A stretch of 64,000 bases of DNA, from assembly GCA_022818135.1 (NCBI GenBank), contig JAFMSR010000017.1:17259905-17323904 (forward strand), read 5' to 3'. The position numbers and the translations under genes are program-made. The notes under the pieces were generated by a model. The model did no database searches. It saw only the letters and a program-made list of their open reading frames with translations, and was not told the origin of the DNA. Within the stretch, counting starts at the first letter, position 1. The number at the start of each line of letters is the position of its first letter. The DNA is from Saxidomus purpurata (taxonomy: Eukaryota > Mollusca > Bivalvia > Venerida > Veneridae). Shown piece after piece: positions 1 through 12,200 of the stretch.

Positions 1-3
1 CGA

Positions 4-2065
4 AGACCAATCAAAAGGCTGGACATTTCATGGAAGGGCAATAAAGCTTATAATAACCACACAGGATGCTCTTTTCATTCTCCAGAACTATGAATTTCAT
101 TATCCTTGTCAATTACTACTAAATTTAACTGGCTTTGAAATTCAAATATTTCAAGAAAGTCAGAACAAAATGGTGATACTATACTAGTAAAGTTGTCCCT
201 GCAGTCAGTGAAGAAGCAATAAAGGAGTTAAACTTACCGTACTGACGACATTGACACAAGTCCCTTCAAGATCAATGTAGACCATGATCATCATGCACAT
301 TGGTCAGTGTGACCAGGGAGGCAGTTAGCTGACACAGTAACATGTACTTAGGTTTATCTGTTGTTATTTCCATGAATAGGAATTTTGTTCCTATAAGATT
401 AAATGTGCATTAATGTTATAATAGTACGTCCATTTCATTCTTTGAAATGTTTTAATTTATTTTTTTAGTCCCAAATAATAAACTGAATTGGATTTGAACT
501 CTAATATCTTTATAGTTATTAAGTTCTTTTAAACATGAATATAAAGTTAGACACAGAGCCAGGATAACAACAGTGTTCATATAAAATATATTCAGTTGAC
601 GACAACTGAATCAGCCTTTGCGACTAGTGCGGACCAAAATCAGTCTAATTACCATGCTGGTGGTAAACCTTTCTGACTTGGCGACCAGAATTATGAGGCC
701 ATATGATTTTATGCAATCAATATCAAATATGCAAGTTTAAACAAACCCAATGGTGGTGAGTCTTTCTTCCTGACAGGTGTAGACTATGATCAGCTTGTAC
801 ATCCGTGCCACCATATGAAAACTTGCTAACTCTGCACCATAGTCTATTCACAGGTAATGACCATCATTAACTTGAAGTCCATGTTTCGTGTTGGTGGCGA
901 GTTAGTGGGCCAGATATGATACACTTAATTTTAGATGTTGTAAGACCTGCAAACAAGTTCTCCATATAAATTTCAGTCTGAATGCAGTATACCCATTTCA
1001 TCTGTGTAATTGTTTACTTCAGCTAATTACTTGTCATAAATACGTGTTTTGACTTCCTCGACCAGTAATTTGACCATCATCAACTTGAACATCCATGTTG
1101 TCAGATGACAATTGTCTATCTGTTGTAAGTTACGCAAACACAATTAATATTCTTTAGGTGTGGGTATGTTATTTCAATATGTCCTTTAAATTCAATGTAA
1201 GATAGTAACTATAATTTACCAGTTAATTGGTGGCGGGTAAGTGGGCCAGATCATGATCACACTTGCACATTGGTGTCGTCAGGGGGCATAAATGTTCGGC
1301 ACATTTACCATAATTCTGTAGTTTAAGTTCCATAAATGAATATTCTGTGCCTGAAAAATTTAAATTTTTTATAACAGTTTGTCATGATAAGCATGTATAA
1401 TCAATACAAAATGAATAAATTTCAACTTATCAAGCTTGCCTTTGAAATCAGTGTAGACTATGATCAACTTCCACATCTGAGCCATCATTCCATAATTGGT
1501 TGGATGGTACCAAATTACTGATTGGCTTGGAAATTCACTGTTGTCCTCCTTGGTGGTCAAGTGGTTAGAGTCGCTGTAACCTCGCATCGATTGAGGGTCA
1601 TGGGTTCAAGCCCTGCTACTGACATGTCTTTTTATGTGAGGAAGTGGGCACTATCTTACAGAGGAGTGTTCTAGTACTGGTCCTTCCCTGGAACGATTGC
1701 TTATAATAACTTACCTTAGAAGGTCATGCTTCTGGCAAAGGCTATCCTGACATCAGAGTTTGGTGTTTTGCAAAATATATTCCTCTTGTATCACACGTTC
1801 TACATAGTAGAGTGCACGTCTTGCAGTAAACTGTCTTGGTAAAATATCCCTACATAGATACGTTGACAAGTAACAGTATGGCATGTAGAAAATCTGAAGA
1901 AAAAAAAAAGGGTATATAAAGTTCTTGTAGAAAGTGTGTGAAAATAATTTAAGTGCTGGTTTATAATTGCCATTCGGTATTTAAAACTAGTAGAAAATAT
2001 TCTATTCTAACACGGTAGTTAAGAACGTTTATTTACAATGACTGAATGGTTACGATTGCTTTCAT
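4..2065 (+). repeat. Large direct duplication, copy 1
   Basis: This segment is repeated at 2921-4910 with high identity. The match begins at 'agaccaatcaaaaggctgga' and ends at 'ggttacgattgctttca'. Copy 1 retains a complete tRNA-like SINE head at about 1547-1620. After 2065 the sequence is unique to copy 1 until copy 2 starts. Confidence 0.9.
1547..1710 (+). mobile_element. tRNA-derived SINE
   Basis: There is a tRNA-like head with an A-box-like 'tggtcaagtggttagag' (from ~1552) and a B-box-like 'gggttcaagccc' (~1601), followed by a body ('aagtgggcactatcttacag', 'ctagtactggtccttccc'). Spacing fits a RNA polymerase III internal promoter. A stretch near 4917-4985 and another at 49480-49560 ('ggtaaactgcctgcc', then 'ggtgttaaaccc') look like the 3' part of the same kind of SINE. 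The anticodon arm does not fold cleanly, so this is not called a functional tRNA. Confidence 0.65.
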
Positions 2066-2413
2066 ACAAGTGCGGGTGCTTAGGTTCGAATATCACCAAC
2101 TCGACTTTATTTTGTCTCCTTCTGCAAAGACATTTATCACCATTGTCTCATTTTATTTATCTGTTTACAACTATTTGCAACTTCTTGCAGAGTAAATTGT
2201 GTTCGGTTTTTACTGGGTTTGAAATTTATGCTCTCACAGAGAGCTCTACAAAACATACGATAACTAATGCGTAGAAGTTAAATCATGCTAATATACCTTT
2301 TACCATGGTCACCCTTTTACAAATAAATGTTGATATCCATTATTCAATGATTCCATATAGCAACTGCAGGATTAAAGCTTGTGTTTTGTCATATCATATG
2401 TTATTTGTTTTTT

Positions 2414-2518
2414 ATGTGGTATATGTGGATATATTACCCTCTTAGATTAATATTACCTGATCCGTTAGGCAAGGGTGATATTATGTTGAGACGGGTAATA
2501 TATCCACATATACCACAT
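2414..2518. mobile_element. Short foldback (MITE-like) element
   Basis: A perfect 26-bp inverted repeat (2414-2439 and 2493-2518) encloses a ~53-base loop. The arm begins 'atgtggtatatgtggatata'. It lies in the part of copy 1 that is absent from copy 2. Confidence 0.7.
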
Positions 2519-2920
2519 CCAAACCAATAAAAATAAATAATATTACCCTGCCTTGTCTTAAACAGAAATATTCAATTAATTTTTTTCATTCATCATCAGT
2601 CTGTTGGGGGCATTGAATATCCATATGTTGCGTCATTGCCACTAAATGACATCAGAAATAGTGTAGAACTTTGAGGAAAGGAAATTTTTCCTTAAACTAT
2701 AAATAATTCTGATTATATAGATTGTAAAAGTTACTGGAACATCACTTTTAATTTAAGTGATTTGTAGATGAATCAGAGTGTCAGTAGAGCTTAAATTTCC
2801 ATTGTAAATTGAAGAAATACACACGCATGAAACATGTCTGACGTAGGGTGCAAGGGAGGGCAATTTCAAGTGTATGTTACATGCCTGACCCTTTAATACC
2901 AATTTCTTATTACCGATCAA

Positions 2921-4910
2921 AGACCAATCAAAAGGCTGGAAATTTCATGGAAGGGCAATAAAGCTTATAATAACCACACAGGATGCTCTTTTCATTCTCC
3001 AGAACTATGAATTTCATTATCCTTGTCATTTACTACTAAATTTAATTGGCTTTGAAATTCAAATATTTCAAGAAAGTCGGAACAAAATGTCAATATTATA
3101 CTAGGTAAAGTCGACACTGCAGTCAATGAAGAAGCAATAAAGGAGTTAAACTTACCTTACTGACGACATTGACATAAGTCCCTTCAAGATCAGTGTAGAC
3201 CATGATCAGCATGCACATCGGTCAGTGTCATCAGGGTGGCAGTCAACTGACATAGTAACATGTACATAGGTTTATCTGTTGTTACTTCCATGAACGAGTA
3301 TTTTGTTCCTATAAAATTAAATGTGCATTAATGTTATAATAGTACGTCCATTTCATTCTTTGAAATGTTTTAATTTATTTTTTTGTCACAAATAATAAAC
3401 TGAATTCGATTTGGACTTTAATATCTTTATAGTTATTAAGTTCTTTTAAACATGAATATAAAGTTGGACATAGAGCCAGGATAACAACAGAGTTCATATA
3501 AATTATATTCAGCCAACGACAAGTGCGGACTGAAATCAGTCTATACCATGCTGGTGGTAAACCTTTCTGACTTGGCGACCAGAATTATGAGGCCATATGA
3601 TTTCATGCAATCAATATCAAATATGCAAGTTAAACAAACCCAATGGTGGTGAGTCTTTCTTCCTGACAGGTGTAGACTATGATCAGCTTGTAAATCCGTG
3701 CCACCATATGAAAACTTGCTAACTCTGCACCATAGTCTATTCACAGGTATTCGACCATCATTAACTTGAACATCCATGTTGTCAGATGATTGGTGGCGGA
3801 TAAGTAGGCCAGATCATGATCACACTTGCACATTGGTGTCGTATAGCTATGTTGTAAGACCTACAAACAAGTGTTCTATGACCATATAAATATATCAGTC
3901 TGAATGCGGTACACCCATTTTCATCTGTGTAATTGTTTACTTCAGTTAATTACTTGTTATAAATACGTGTTTTGACTTCCTCGACCAGTAATTTGACCAT
4001 CATCAACTTGAACATCCATGTTGTCAGATGACAATTGTCTATCTGTTGTAAGTTACGCAAACAAAATTAATATTCTTTAGGTGTGGGTATGTTATTTCAA
4101 TATGTCCTTTAAATTCAATGTAAGATAGTAACTATAATTTACCAGTTAATTGGTGGCGGGAAAGTGGGCCAGATCATGATCACACTTGCATATTGGTGTC
4201 GTCAGGGGGCATAATAAATCTTCATGTTAATCTACATTTACCATAATTCTGTAGCTTAAGTTTCATAAATGAATATTCTGTGCCTGAAAAATTTTAATTT
4301 TTTATAACAGTTTGTCATGATAAGCATGTATAATCAATACAAAATGAATAAATTTCAACTTATCAAGCTTGCCTTTGAAATCAGTGTAGACTATTATCAA
4401 CTTCCACATCTGAGCCATCATTCCATAATTGGTTGGATGGTACTAAATTACTGATTGGCTTGGAAATTCACTGATGTCCTCCTTGGTGGTCAAGTGGTTA
4501 GAGTTGCTGTAACCTCGCACTGATTGAGGGTCATGGGTTCTGTCTTCCCAGGACTGCTTATAACAACTCACCTCAAAGGCCATGCTTCAAAGTATCCTGA
4601 AGTCAGAGTTAAGTCTTTTGCAAAATATATATTCTTCTTGTATGGCAGTTATACATAGTAGAGGCACCTCTTGCAGTAAACTGTCTTAGTGAATTCCCTA
4701 CATAGATAGTGTTGACAAGTCACAGTATGGCAGTGGAAAACTGAAGAAAAAAAATGGGTATATAAAGTTCTTGTAGAAAGTGTGTGAAAATAATTTAAGT
4801 GCTGGTTTATAATTGACATTCGGTTTTTAAAACCAGTAGAAAATATTCTATTCTAACTCAGTAGTTAAGAACGTTTATTTACAATGACTGGATGGTTACG
4901 ATTGCTTTCA
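2921..4910 (+). repeat. Large direct duplication, copy 2
   Basis: This is the second copy of 4-2065. The offset is about 2917 at the left end and about 2845 at the right end, so copy 2 has lost roughly 70 bases net. One visible loss is inside the SINE, just after 'catgggttc' near 4540. A block near 3770-3850 looks replaced by sequence resembling another module of the domain ('ggcggataagtaggccagatc'), which suggests local gene conversion. It is not coding. Confidence 0.9.
4477..4610 (+). mobile_element. Deleted copy of the SINE in duplication copy 2
   Basis: The same tRNA-like head as at 1547 is present, but the B box is cut after 'catgggttc' and runs directly into the body near 'tcttcccaggactgcttata'. 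The deletion must post-date the 2 kb duplication, since copy 1 is intact. Confidence 0.6.
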
Positions 4911-6514
4911 GTACAGGAATGATTGCTACGTAAACTGCCCGCCTGTTAAAGTGATTAAAAACATGGCTGGAACAGGTGTCAAACTACTACTACAACAACA
5001 TAGAAAAGCCAAACTTACAGCAACCGAAAATTGTATAAAGATAGTCAATAAATCTTACCTTACTAACCAAACATTAGTCTGCTTTCAAGACCAGTGTCGG
5101 CCATAATCAATATGATAATCCGTATGGTCAGAGGGTTGTCAGTTGATTCAGCGCAGTATTGTTCTGTTGTGTGTTTTACAAACAAATATATTCTGTACCT
5201 GTGAATTACAATATGGCATACTATCTTTGCAGCAACTGAGTCTAACTTCGCAGCAACGGTAGACCATGACCAAAATCAGAATCAGCACCGTCATACTGCT
5301 AGTTATGCATAAGAATATTACATACTTGTGGATATATGTTGTGCATTACATCGTTTAACTTCTATGTAGAATTAATACACTTATCCTACAAAATATATCT
5401 CTTCCAATCCAGTGTTTTTGACTTTGCGACCAGTATGGAACATAAATATATATTAGAATCCGGCTGTGTAAAATAGAAAGTTTAACTAAACCCTGTAGCG
5501 GCAGTGAAACTTCCTTTGTGAGCACTGCGAGATCATTATCAACCTTTACATTAGTGATGACAAGAAGCAGTCAGCACTTCCTTTTAAACTCTGTTTTTAG
5601 TTTCACAACTGCATATTATGATGTACTAGTCTTGTAAATATATATCTTCTGTTATTACGTTCTGGGTTTTTTTCTTGGCAGTTGTTTGTTTTAATATCAT
5701 TGTCCGAAATATATAATCTTATTGGCTCGAAATCAAATTTCTTTACAGAAAGTCCATTTAGCGTATATGTAAATTCAAACCTGCAGCCGGCAAAAATATA
5801 TGAAAAGTAACAATTGTCATTTAATCATACCTTGATAAAAACAGATGAGCCCGACTTGCAGACCAGTGTAGACCATGACTATCAGCTTTCCACATCCATG
5901 TCACTAGCTGTGAAGAAATGGGACGAGGCAGCACCAGAATTCGGATGTTAATTTTTGCAAACGAATACTTTGTACTTGGTTGCATCTTTTCATTAAATTA
6001 GAATACCTCTTTTCCAATAGACGTGAAAGCCATGCAAGTTTTTCCACTGGTGGCGAGTGATTTTGAGACCAGTGTAAATCATGACCAGCTTGACTACAAT
6101 TATGTCTGCCATTCCAAGTTGACAAGTGTAGGCCTAGATCATAATCAACCTATACAATCAATGTAAAATAAATATATATGTATAATTTGGGTATTTAAAT
6201 GGTGGCAAATGAGACTGATTTCGCTTCCAGTGTAGACCATGATCAGGGTGCACATCTGCGTCATGAAGGGTCAATCAGCTGAATCAGCAAAAATGTTGTA
6301 TGTTTTGCAAAGCATGTATTCTGTTCCTGTAAAGCATTTCTTTTAATTATGATATTTCAAAATTAAACTATCATGTTTTTACAGAATAATTGCTTAAACA
6401 TGTAAATACAATCTGAAACATAAAATCAGCCAAGAATTTCACTTAAGTGGTCATCCAACATTTACCATGCTTGCAGCAAATGATTCTGCGTTTATGAGGA
6501 TACATAACAAATTT

Positions 6515-7290
6515 CAAACAAGAGGGCCAAGATGGCCCTATATCGCTCACCTGTATATGAATTGCCAATTATACAAGGGGTCATGACTTTGACATAATTA
6601 ATAGAAGTCCACTATATCAGCCTATGCGACATCAAGTGACACATCCCCACCCCCCCCCCCCCATGCCCCTACTCCCAGGAAGGGTTAATTTTCAACCGGA
6701 GGTCATGATTTGATCAATCTTGGTAAAGGTCCACAAGGCAATGCTACATGCTAATTATCCAAGTTCTTGGCATTGTGGTTTCAGAGTAGACGTTTAAAGT
6801 TTTTCCTATGTAAAATCAAGAGACCCCCCCCCCCACCGGGTTGGGTCAGTTTATAGGGGGTCATGATTTGAACAAACTCGTTAGAGGTCCACTAGGCAAT
6901 ACTACATGCCAAATATCTCAGCTCTAAGGCCCTGTGGATTTAGAGAACAAGATTTTTAAAGTTTTTCCTATATAAGCCGATGTAAAACTAAGTGACCACC
7001 CGTGCAGAGTCAATTTTGATCCGGGGGTCATAATTTAAACAATCTTGGTAGATGTCCACTAGACAATGCTACATGCTAAAGTTTTTCCTATTTTTGCCAT
7101 TATAGCAACCAGAGTTCTGCATGAAATGGAATTCTTTGGTAGACCTTCATGCAAGGAACATCTCTGCATAGTTTCATCAACATTGGCCCAGTGGTTTCAG
7201 AGGAGATGTCATTTGAATCAAAATGTAGATGAATGACGGACAATCATCCATTAGAAAAGCTTACCCTGGCAAAGCTAGGAGAGCTAAAAA
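6515..7290. repeat. Interspersed mollusc-type repeat
   Basis: It begins 'aaacaagagggccaagatgg' with 'cctatatcgctcacc' and ends 'aagctaggagagctaaaaa'. Internally it carries about three diverged copies of a module containing 'gtcatgatttgaacaa' and 'ggtccactaggcaatactac'. Two C-runs (~6650, ~6825) occur. It is not coding. Confidence 0.65.
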
Positions 7291-8175
7291 GTATCCAATT
7301 ATCAGGAGACATCATTAGGATAATGTGCTCGACTTTTCTCAGTGCTTGCTAAAAGAACAAAACATTTGGCAGTAATAGGCAAAACAAGAATTTTCAAAGT
7401 GTTAACAAGGGCCATTCAGTCAAGAGTTATCTAACTTAATTCATTGATACTCCAGACCTGAACACTACAGCAAAGTTTTAAATTAATACGTTCAGTGGTT
7501 AATGATAATATTATATGTGTATGACAATGCCAGTTGCACACAAAACTTTAACTAAGAATTTCTATTTTAGTTCAATAAAGAAATAAGTATCTACAGAAGG
7601 TTATCTTGTGGGTACGCCAAGTATTCCAACTTTCATACTTAACCAAGATTCTACACTGAAAAGGACTATAATTCAAAAGAAGTCCTTCACAGAATTACAT
7701 TCTCTTGCCTATAGATGGGAGTCATGATGCAAACAAGTATTCTAAATTTCACAGCAATATCTCAAAGGGATAAGTCAATAAATATACCAAGAATCAATGT
7801 ATTTTTTAAATCGAAAAGGGGCGATAATCCTCAAAAAATCAGAGTTATGTACTCCTGGCTGTTAATGGAGGTAATGATGGTATATAAGTATTGTAACTTT
7901 CAAAGCAATATCTATAATGGTTTTGAAACAAGAAGGCCTAGATGGCTGTATAGCGCTCACCAAGCTACCATTGGCTATAACACAAGGTCATCAATAGCAG
8001 AAAGGGTCAATTTTGACTTGGGAGGTTCTGATTTGGCAATCTTAGTCCACTACATAATGCTATATCCCTAGGCTTAGTGGTTTGCCATGAAGATTTTTGA
8101 GATTTTCCTAGGTAAGTCCATCCAGTGACCCCCACCCCTGCTCTGGAAAAAGTTAGTTTTGACCCGGATGTCATG
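7291..8175. repeat. Further repeat fragments, including a truncated copy of the 6515 element
   Basis: At 7921 the text 'ttttgaaacaagaaggccta' with 'tagcgctcacc' restarts the element seen at 6515, and it decays by ~8175. Just before it, 'agagttatgtactcctggct' and 'ctttcaaagcaatatct' recur near 25580-25650. A 118-codon open frame over 7715-8071 lies entirely in these repeats and is not called a gene. Confidence 0.5.
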
Positions 8176-9249
8176 CTAAAAAGGCACCTTCTACAGTAAT
8201 CTTAATTTAATTTTGACAAAAAAAACCTCGATTACTAAACATTGAGAGCAAATGACTTTTCATAGCTGTTAGCTTTGACTTAATCAATTACTCAGTGCTT
8301 TGTGTTTGTTCTGTGCATCGTGCAAAGTTTTTGTCTTTTATGGTCTACTTGCACTAGGTCAAAGCGTTGCTCTCTAACACTTCAATATGAATTTATTAGC
8401 GGGTTGGAGCTACCTTAAGAATGTACTCGTGCATAGCAGTCGGGAAAAGAATCACGTGATGGTAGTTGATTTAGTGTGTAATGGGTATTGAAGAACCATT
8501 CGAGGTTTCGTCGCCAGATCGTTTACACTCAAATTGGATGTGCTTGGTGCATTTACTTGTCAAGATAAACATTTCAGACAAAAAACAGAGCAGAATTGAA
8601 GACATGCGTATATTAGATAAGTACAATATCAGACAGTTGCAGATTTTGCTTTAATTTGTTGTGTATTTGCTTTAACAAGATACAGGTATATTTCACGGAA
8701 GGAAAGCTTATGGATGAAGTTTCTTCACAAGACCTGTTTGCGACAAGACTGCATGTTTTCTGAAAAGCTGCAGCATCAATTACATTTTGAATGATTCACT
8801 TTGAATATAGGATAAAATAATTCAATATTTGATACAGAAAGGTACAAGTTATATTTCACAATTTTTTCATGATTGGGACGAAGTGGGTAAACAATTAAAA
8901 TAAGTACAATGTCAGCATGATTTTCACGGAAATTGACTATGTATCATTACGATAACATAATTTTGGAAATATACGTTTCATGTAACAGTTGAATAAAAGT
9001 TTTTTTTAACTATATCTGCAGGTTACAACATTTAGAGCGATTTCAGCAATGTGTGGTCACGTTAAATCGACAAAAAGAATATCAATATATCCCGTTGCTC
9101 GTGCAGTTGGTGGCGTTATGCATGTTTTCCTTGGATCTCTGTCACATGTCCACAGATAATAATACTTGGAAAAGAGATAAGTATAGTTTGCTTGATTTCA
9201 GTTACTTCATGATTGGAATGGATGTTGTGTTTTGCACATGCGTTATTCA
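8176..9249. other. Unassigned AT-rich sequence
   Basis: I see no exon, RNA gene or named repeat here. It ends where the 48-bp array begins. Confidence 0.5.
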
Positions 9250-12200
9250 AGAAACTAAAGAGGCCCTGTTTGCCTGATAAGCATTATTGATAGCACAGGA
9301 GACTAAAGAGGCCCTGTCTGCCTGATAAGCATTATTGATAGCACATGAGACTAAAGAGGCCCTGTGTGCCTGATAAGCATTATTGATAGCACAGGAGACT
9401 AAAGAGGCCCTGTCTGTCTGATAAGCATTATTGATAGCACAGGAGACTAAAGATGCCCTGTCTGTCTGATAAGCATTATTGATAGCACAGGAGACTAAAG
9501 AGGCCCTGTCTGCCTGATAAGCATTATTGATAGCACATGAGACTAAAGAGGCCCTGTGTGCCTGATAAGCATTATTGATAGCACAGGAGACAAAAGAGGC
9601 CCTGTCTGCCTGATAAGCATTATTGATAGCACAGGAGACTAAAGAGGCCCTGTCTGCCTGATAAGCATTATTGATAGCACAGGAGACTAAAGAGGCCCTG
9701 TTTGCCTGATAAGCATTATTGATAGCACAGGAGACAAAAGAGGCCCTGTGTGCCTGATAAGCATTATTGATAGCACAGGAGACTAAAGAGGCCCTGTCTG
9801 CCTGATAAGCATTATTGATAGCACAGGAGACTAAAGAGGCCCTGTCTGCCTGATAAGCATTATTGATAGCACAGGAGACTAAAGAGGCCCTGTCTGCCTG
9901 ATAAGCATTATTGATAGCACAGGAGACAAAAGAGGCCCTGTGTGCCTGATAAGCATTATTGATAGCACAGGAGACTAAAGATGTCCTGTTTGCCTCATAA
10001 GCATTATTGATAGCACAGAAGACTAAAGATGCCCTGCTTGCCTGATAAGCATTATTGATAGCACAGGCGACTAAAGAGGCCCTGTTTGCCTGATAAGCAT
10101 TATTGATAGCACAGGAGACTAAAGAGGCCCTGTTTGCCTGATAAGCATTATTGATAGCACAGGAGACTAAAGATGCCCTGTTTGCGTCATAAGCATTATT
10201 GATAGCACAATAAACTAAAGAGGCCCTGTTTGCCTCCTAAGCATTATTGATAGCACAGGAGACTAAATATGCCCTGTTTGCCTGATAAGCAGTGTTGATA
10301 GCACAGGAGACTAAAGAGGTCCTGTCTGCCTCATAAGCATTATTGATAGCACAGAAGACTAAAGAGGCCCTTTTTGCCTGATAAGCAATGATAGCACAGG
10401 AGACTAAAGAGGCCCTGTTTGCCTAATAAGCATCATTGATAGCACAGGAGACTAAAGATGCCCTGTTTGCGTCATCAGCATTATTGATAGCACAATAAAC
10501 TAAAGATGCCCTGTCTGCCTGATAAGCATTATTGATAGCACAGGAGACTAAAGAGGCCCTGTCTGCCTGATAAGCATTATTGATAGCACAGGAGACTAGA
10601 GGCCCTGTTTGCCTGATAAGCATTATTGATAGCACAGGAGACTAAAGAGGCCCTGTCTGCCTGATAAGCATTATTGATAGCACAGGAGACTAGAGGCCCT
10701 GTTTGCCTGATAAGCATTATTGATAGCACAATAAACTAAAGAGGCCCTGTTTGCCTCATAAGCATTATTGATAGCACAGGAGACTAAATATGCCCTGTTT
10801 GCCTGATAAGCAGTGTTGATAGCACAGGAGACTAAAGAGGTCCTGTCTGCCTCATAAGCATTATTGATAGCACAGAAGACTAAAGAGGCCCTTTTTGCCT
10901 GATAAGCAATGATAGCACAGGAGACTTAAGAGGCCCTGTTTGCCTGATAAGCATCATTGATAGCACAGGAAACTAAAGAGGCCCTGTTTGCCTGATAAGA
11001 ATTATTGATAGCACAGGAGACTTAAGATGTCCTGTTTGCCTGATAAGCATCATTGATAGCACAGGAGACTAAAGAGGCCCTGTTTGCCTGATAAGCATTA
11101 TTGATAGCACAGGAGACTAAAGAGGCCCTGTGTGCCTGATAAGCATTATTGATAGCACAGGAGACTAAAGAGGCCCTGTGTGCCTGATAAGCATTATTGA
11201 TAGCACAGGAGACTAAAGATGCCCTGTGTGCCTGATAAGCATTATTGATAGCACAGGAAACTAAAGATGCCCTGTCTGCCTGATAAGCATTATTGATAGC
11301 ACAAGAAACTAAAGAGGCCCTGTTTGCCTGATAAGCATTATTGATAGCACAGGAGACTAAAAATGCCCTGTTTGCCTGATAAGCATTATTGATAGCACAA
11401 GAAACCAAAGATATCCTGTTTGCCTGATACGCATTATTGATAGCCCAATAAACTAAAGAGGCCCTGTCTGCCTGATAAGCATTATTGAAAGCACAGGAGA
11501 CTAAAGAGGCCCTGTCTGCCTGAGCAGCATTATCGATAGCACAGGAGACTAAAGATGTCCTGTCTGCCTCATAAGCATTATTGATAGCACAAGAAACTAG
11601 AGGCCCTGTTTGCCTGATAAGCATTATTGATAGCACAGGAGACTAAAGATGTCCTGTTTGCCTCATAAGCATTATTGATAGCAAAGGAGACTAAAGATGC
11701 CCTCTTTGCCTGATAAGCATTATTGATAGCACAAGAAACTAGAGGCCCTGTTTGCCTGATAAGCATTATTGATAGCACAGGAGACTAAAGATGTCCTGTT
11801 TGCCTGATAAGCATTATTGATAGCACAGGAGACTAAAGATGCCCGGTTTGCCTGATAAGCATTATTGATACCACAGGAGACTAAAGATACCCTGTGCGCC
11901 TGATAAGCATTATTGAAAGCACAAGAAACTATAGAGGCCCTGTTTGCCTGATAAGCATTATTGATAGCACAGGAGACTAAAGATGCCCTGTCTACCTGAT
12001 AAGCATTATTGATAGCACAGGAGACTAAAGATGCCCTGTCTACCTGATAAGCATTATTGATAGCACAGGAGACTAAAGATGCCCTGTGTGCCTGATAAGC
12101 ATTATTGATAGCACAGGAGACTAGAGGCCCTGTTTGCCTGATAAGCATTATTGATAGCACAGGCGACTAAAGAGGCCCTGTTTGCCTCATAAGCATTATT

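Larger units (their letters stand above)
1..6514. repeat. Diverged tandem-repeat domain
   Basis: No gene is seen. The region is built from old, diverged copies of a few-hundred-base module. Its recognisable core reads roughly 'ccagtgtagaccatgatcaa', followed by 'cttgcacatc(t)g.gtca'. The core recurs near 265, 620, 785, 1450, 3185, 3670, 4385, 5085, 5260, 5530, 5860, 6060 and 6225, mostly on the same strand. A related core occurs again near 25880. The module is often preceded by 'cttaccttactgacgacatt' or by 'ggtggcgagt.agtgggcca'. No long open reading frame follows the module. Confidence 0.7.

Noticed and set aside
7715..8071. 118-codon open frame as a gene
   Set aside because: It spans two interspersed repeat fragments that recur elsewhere (25.6 kb, 6.5 kb) and has no recognisable domain.
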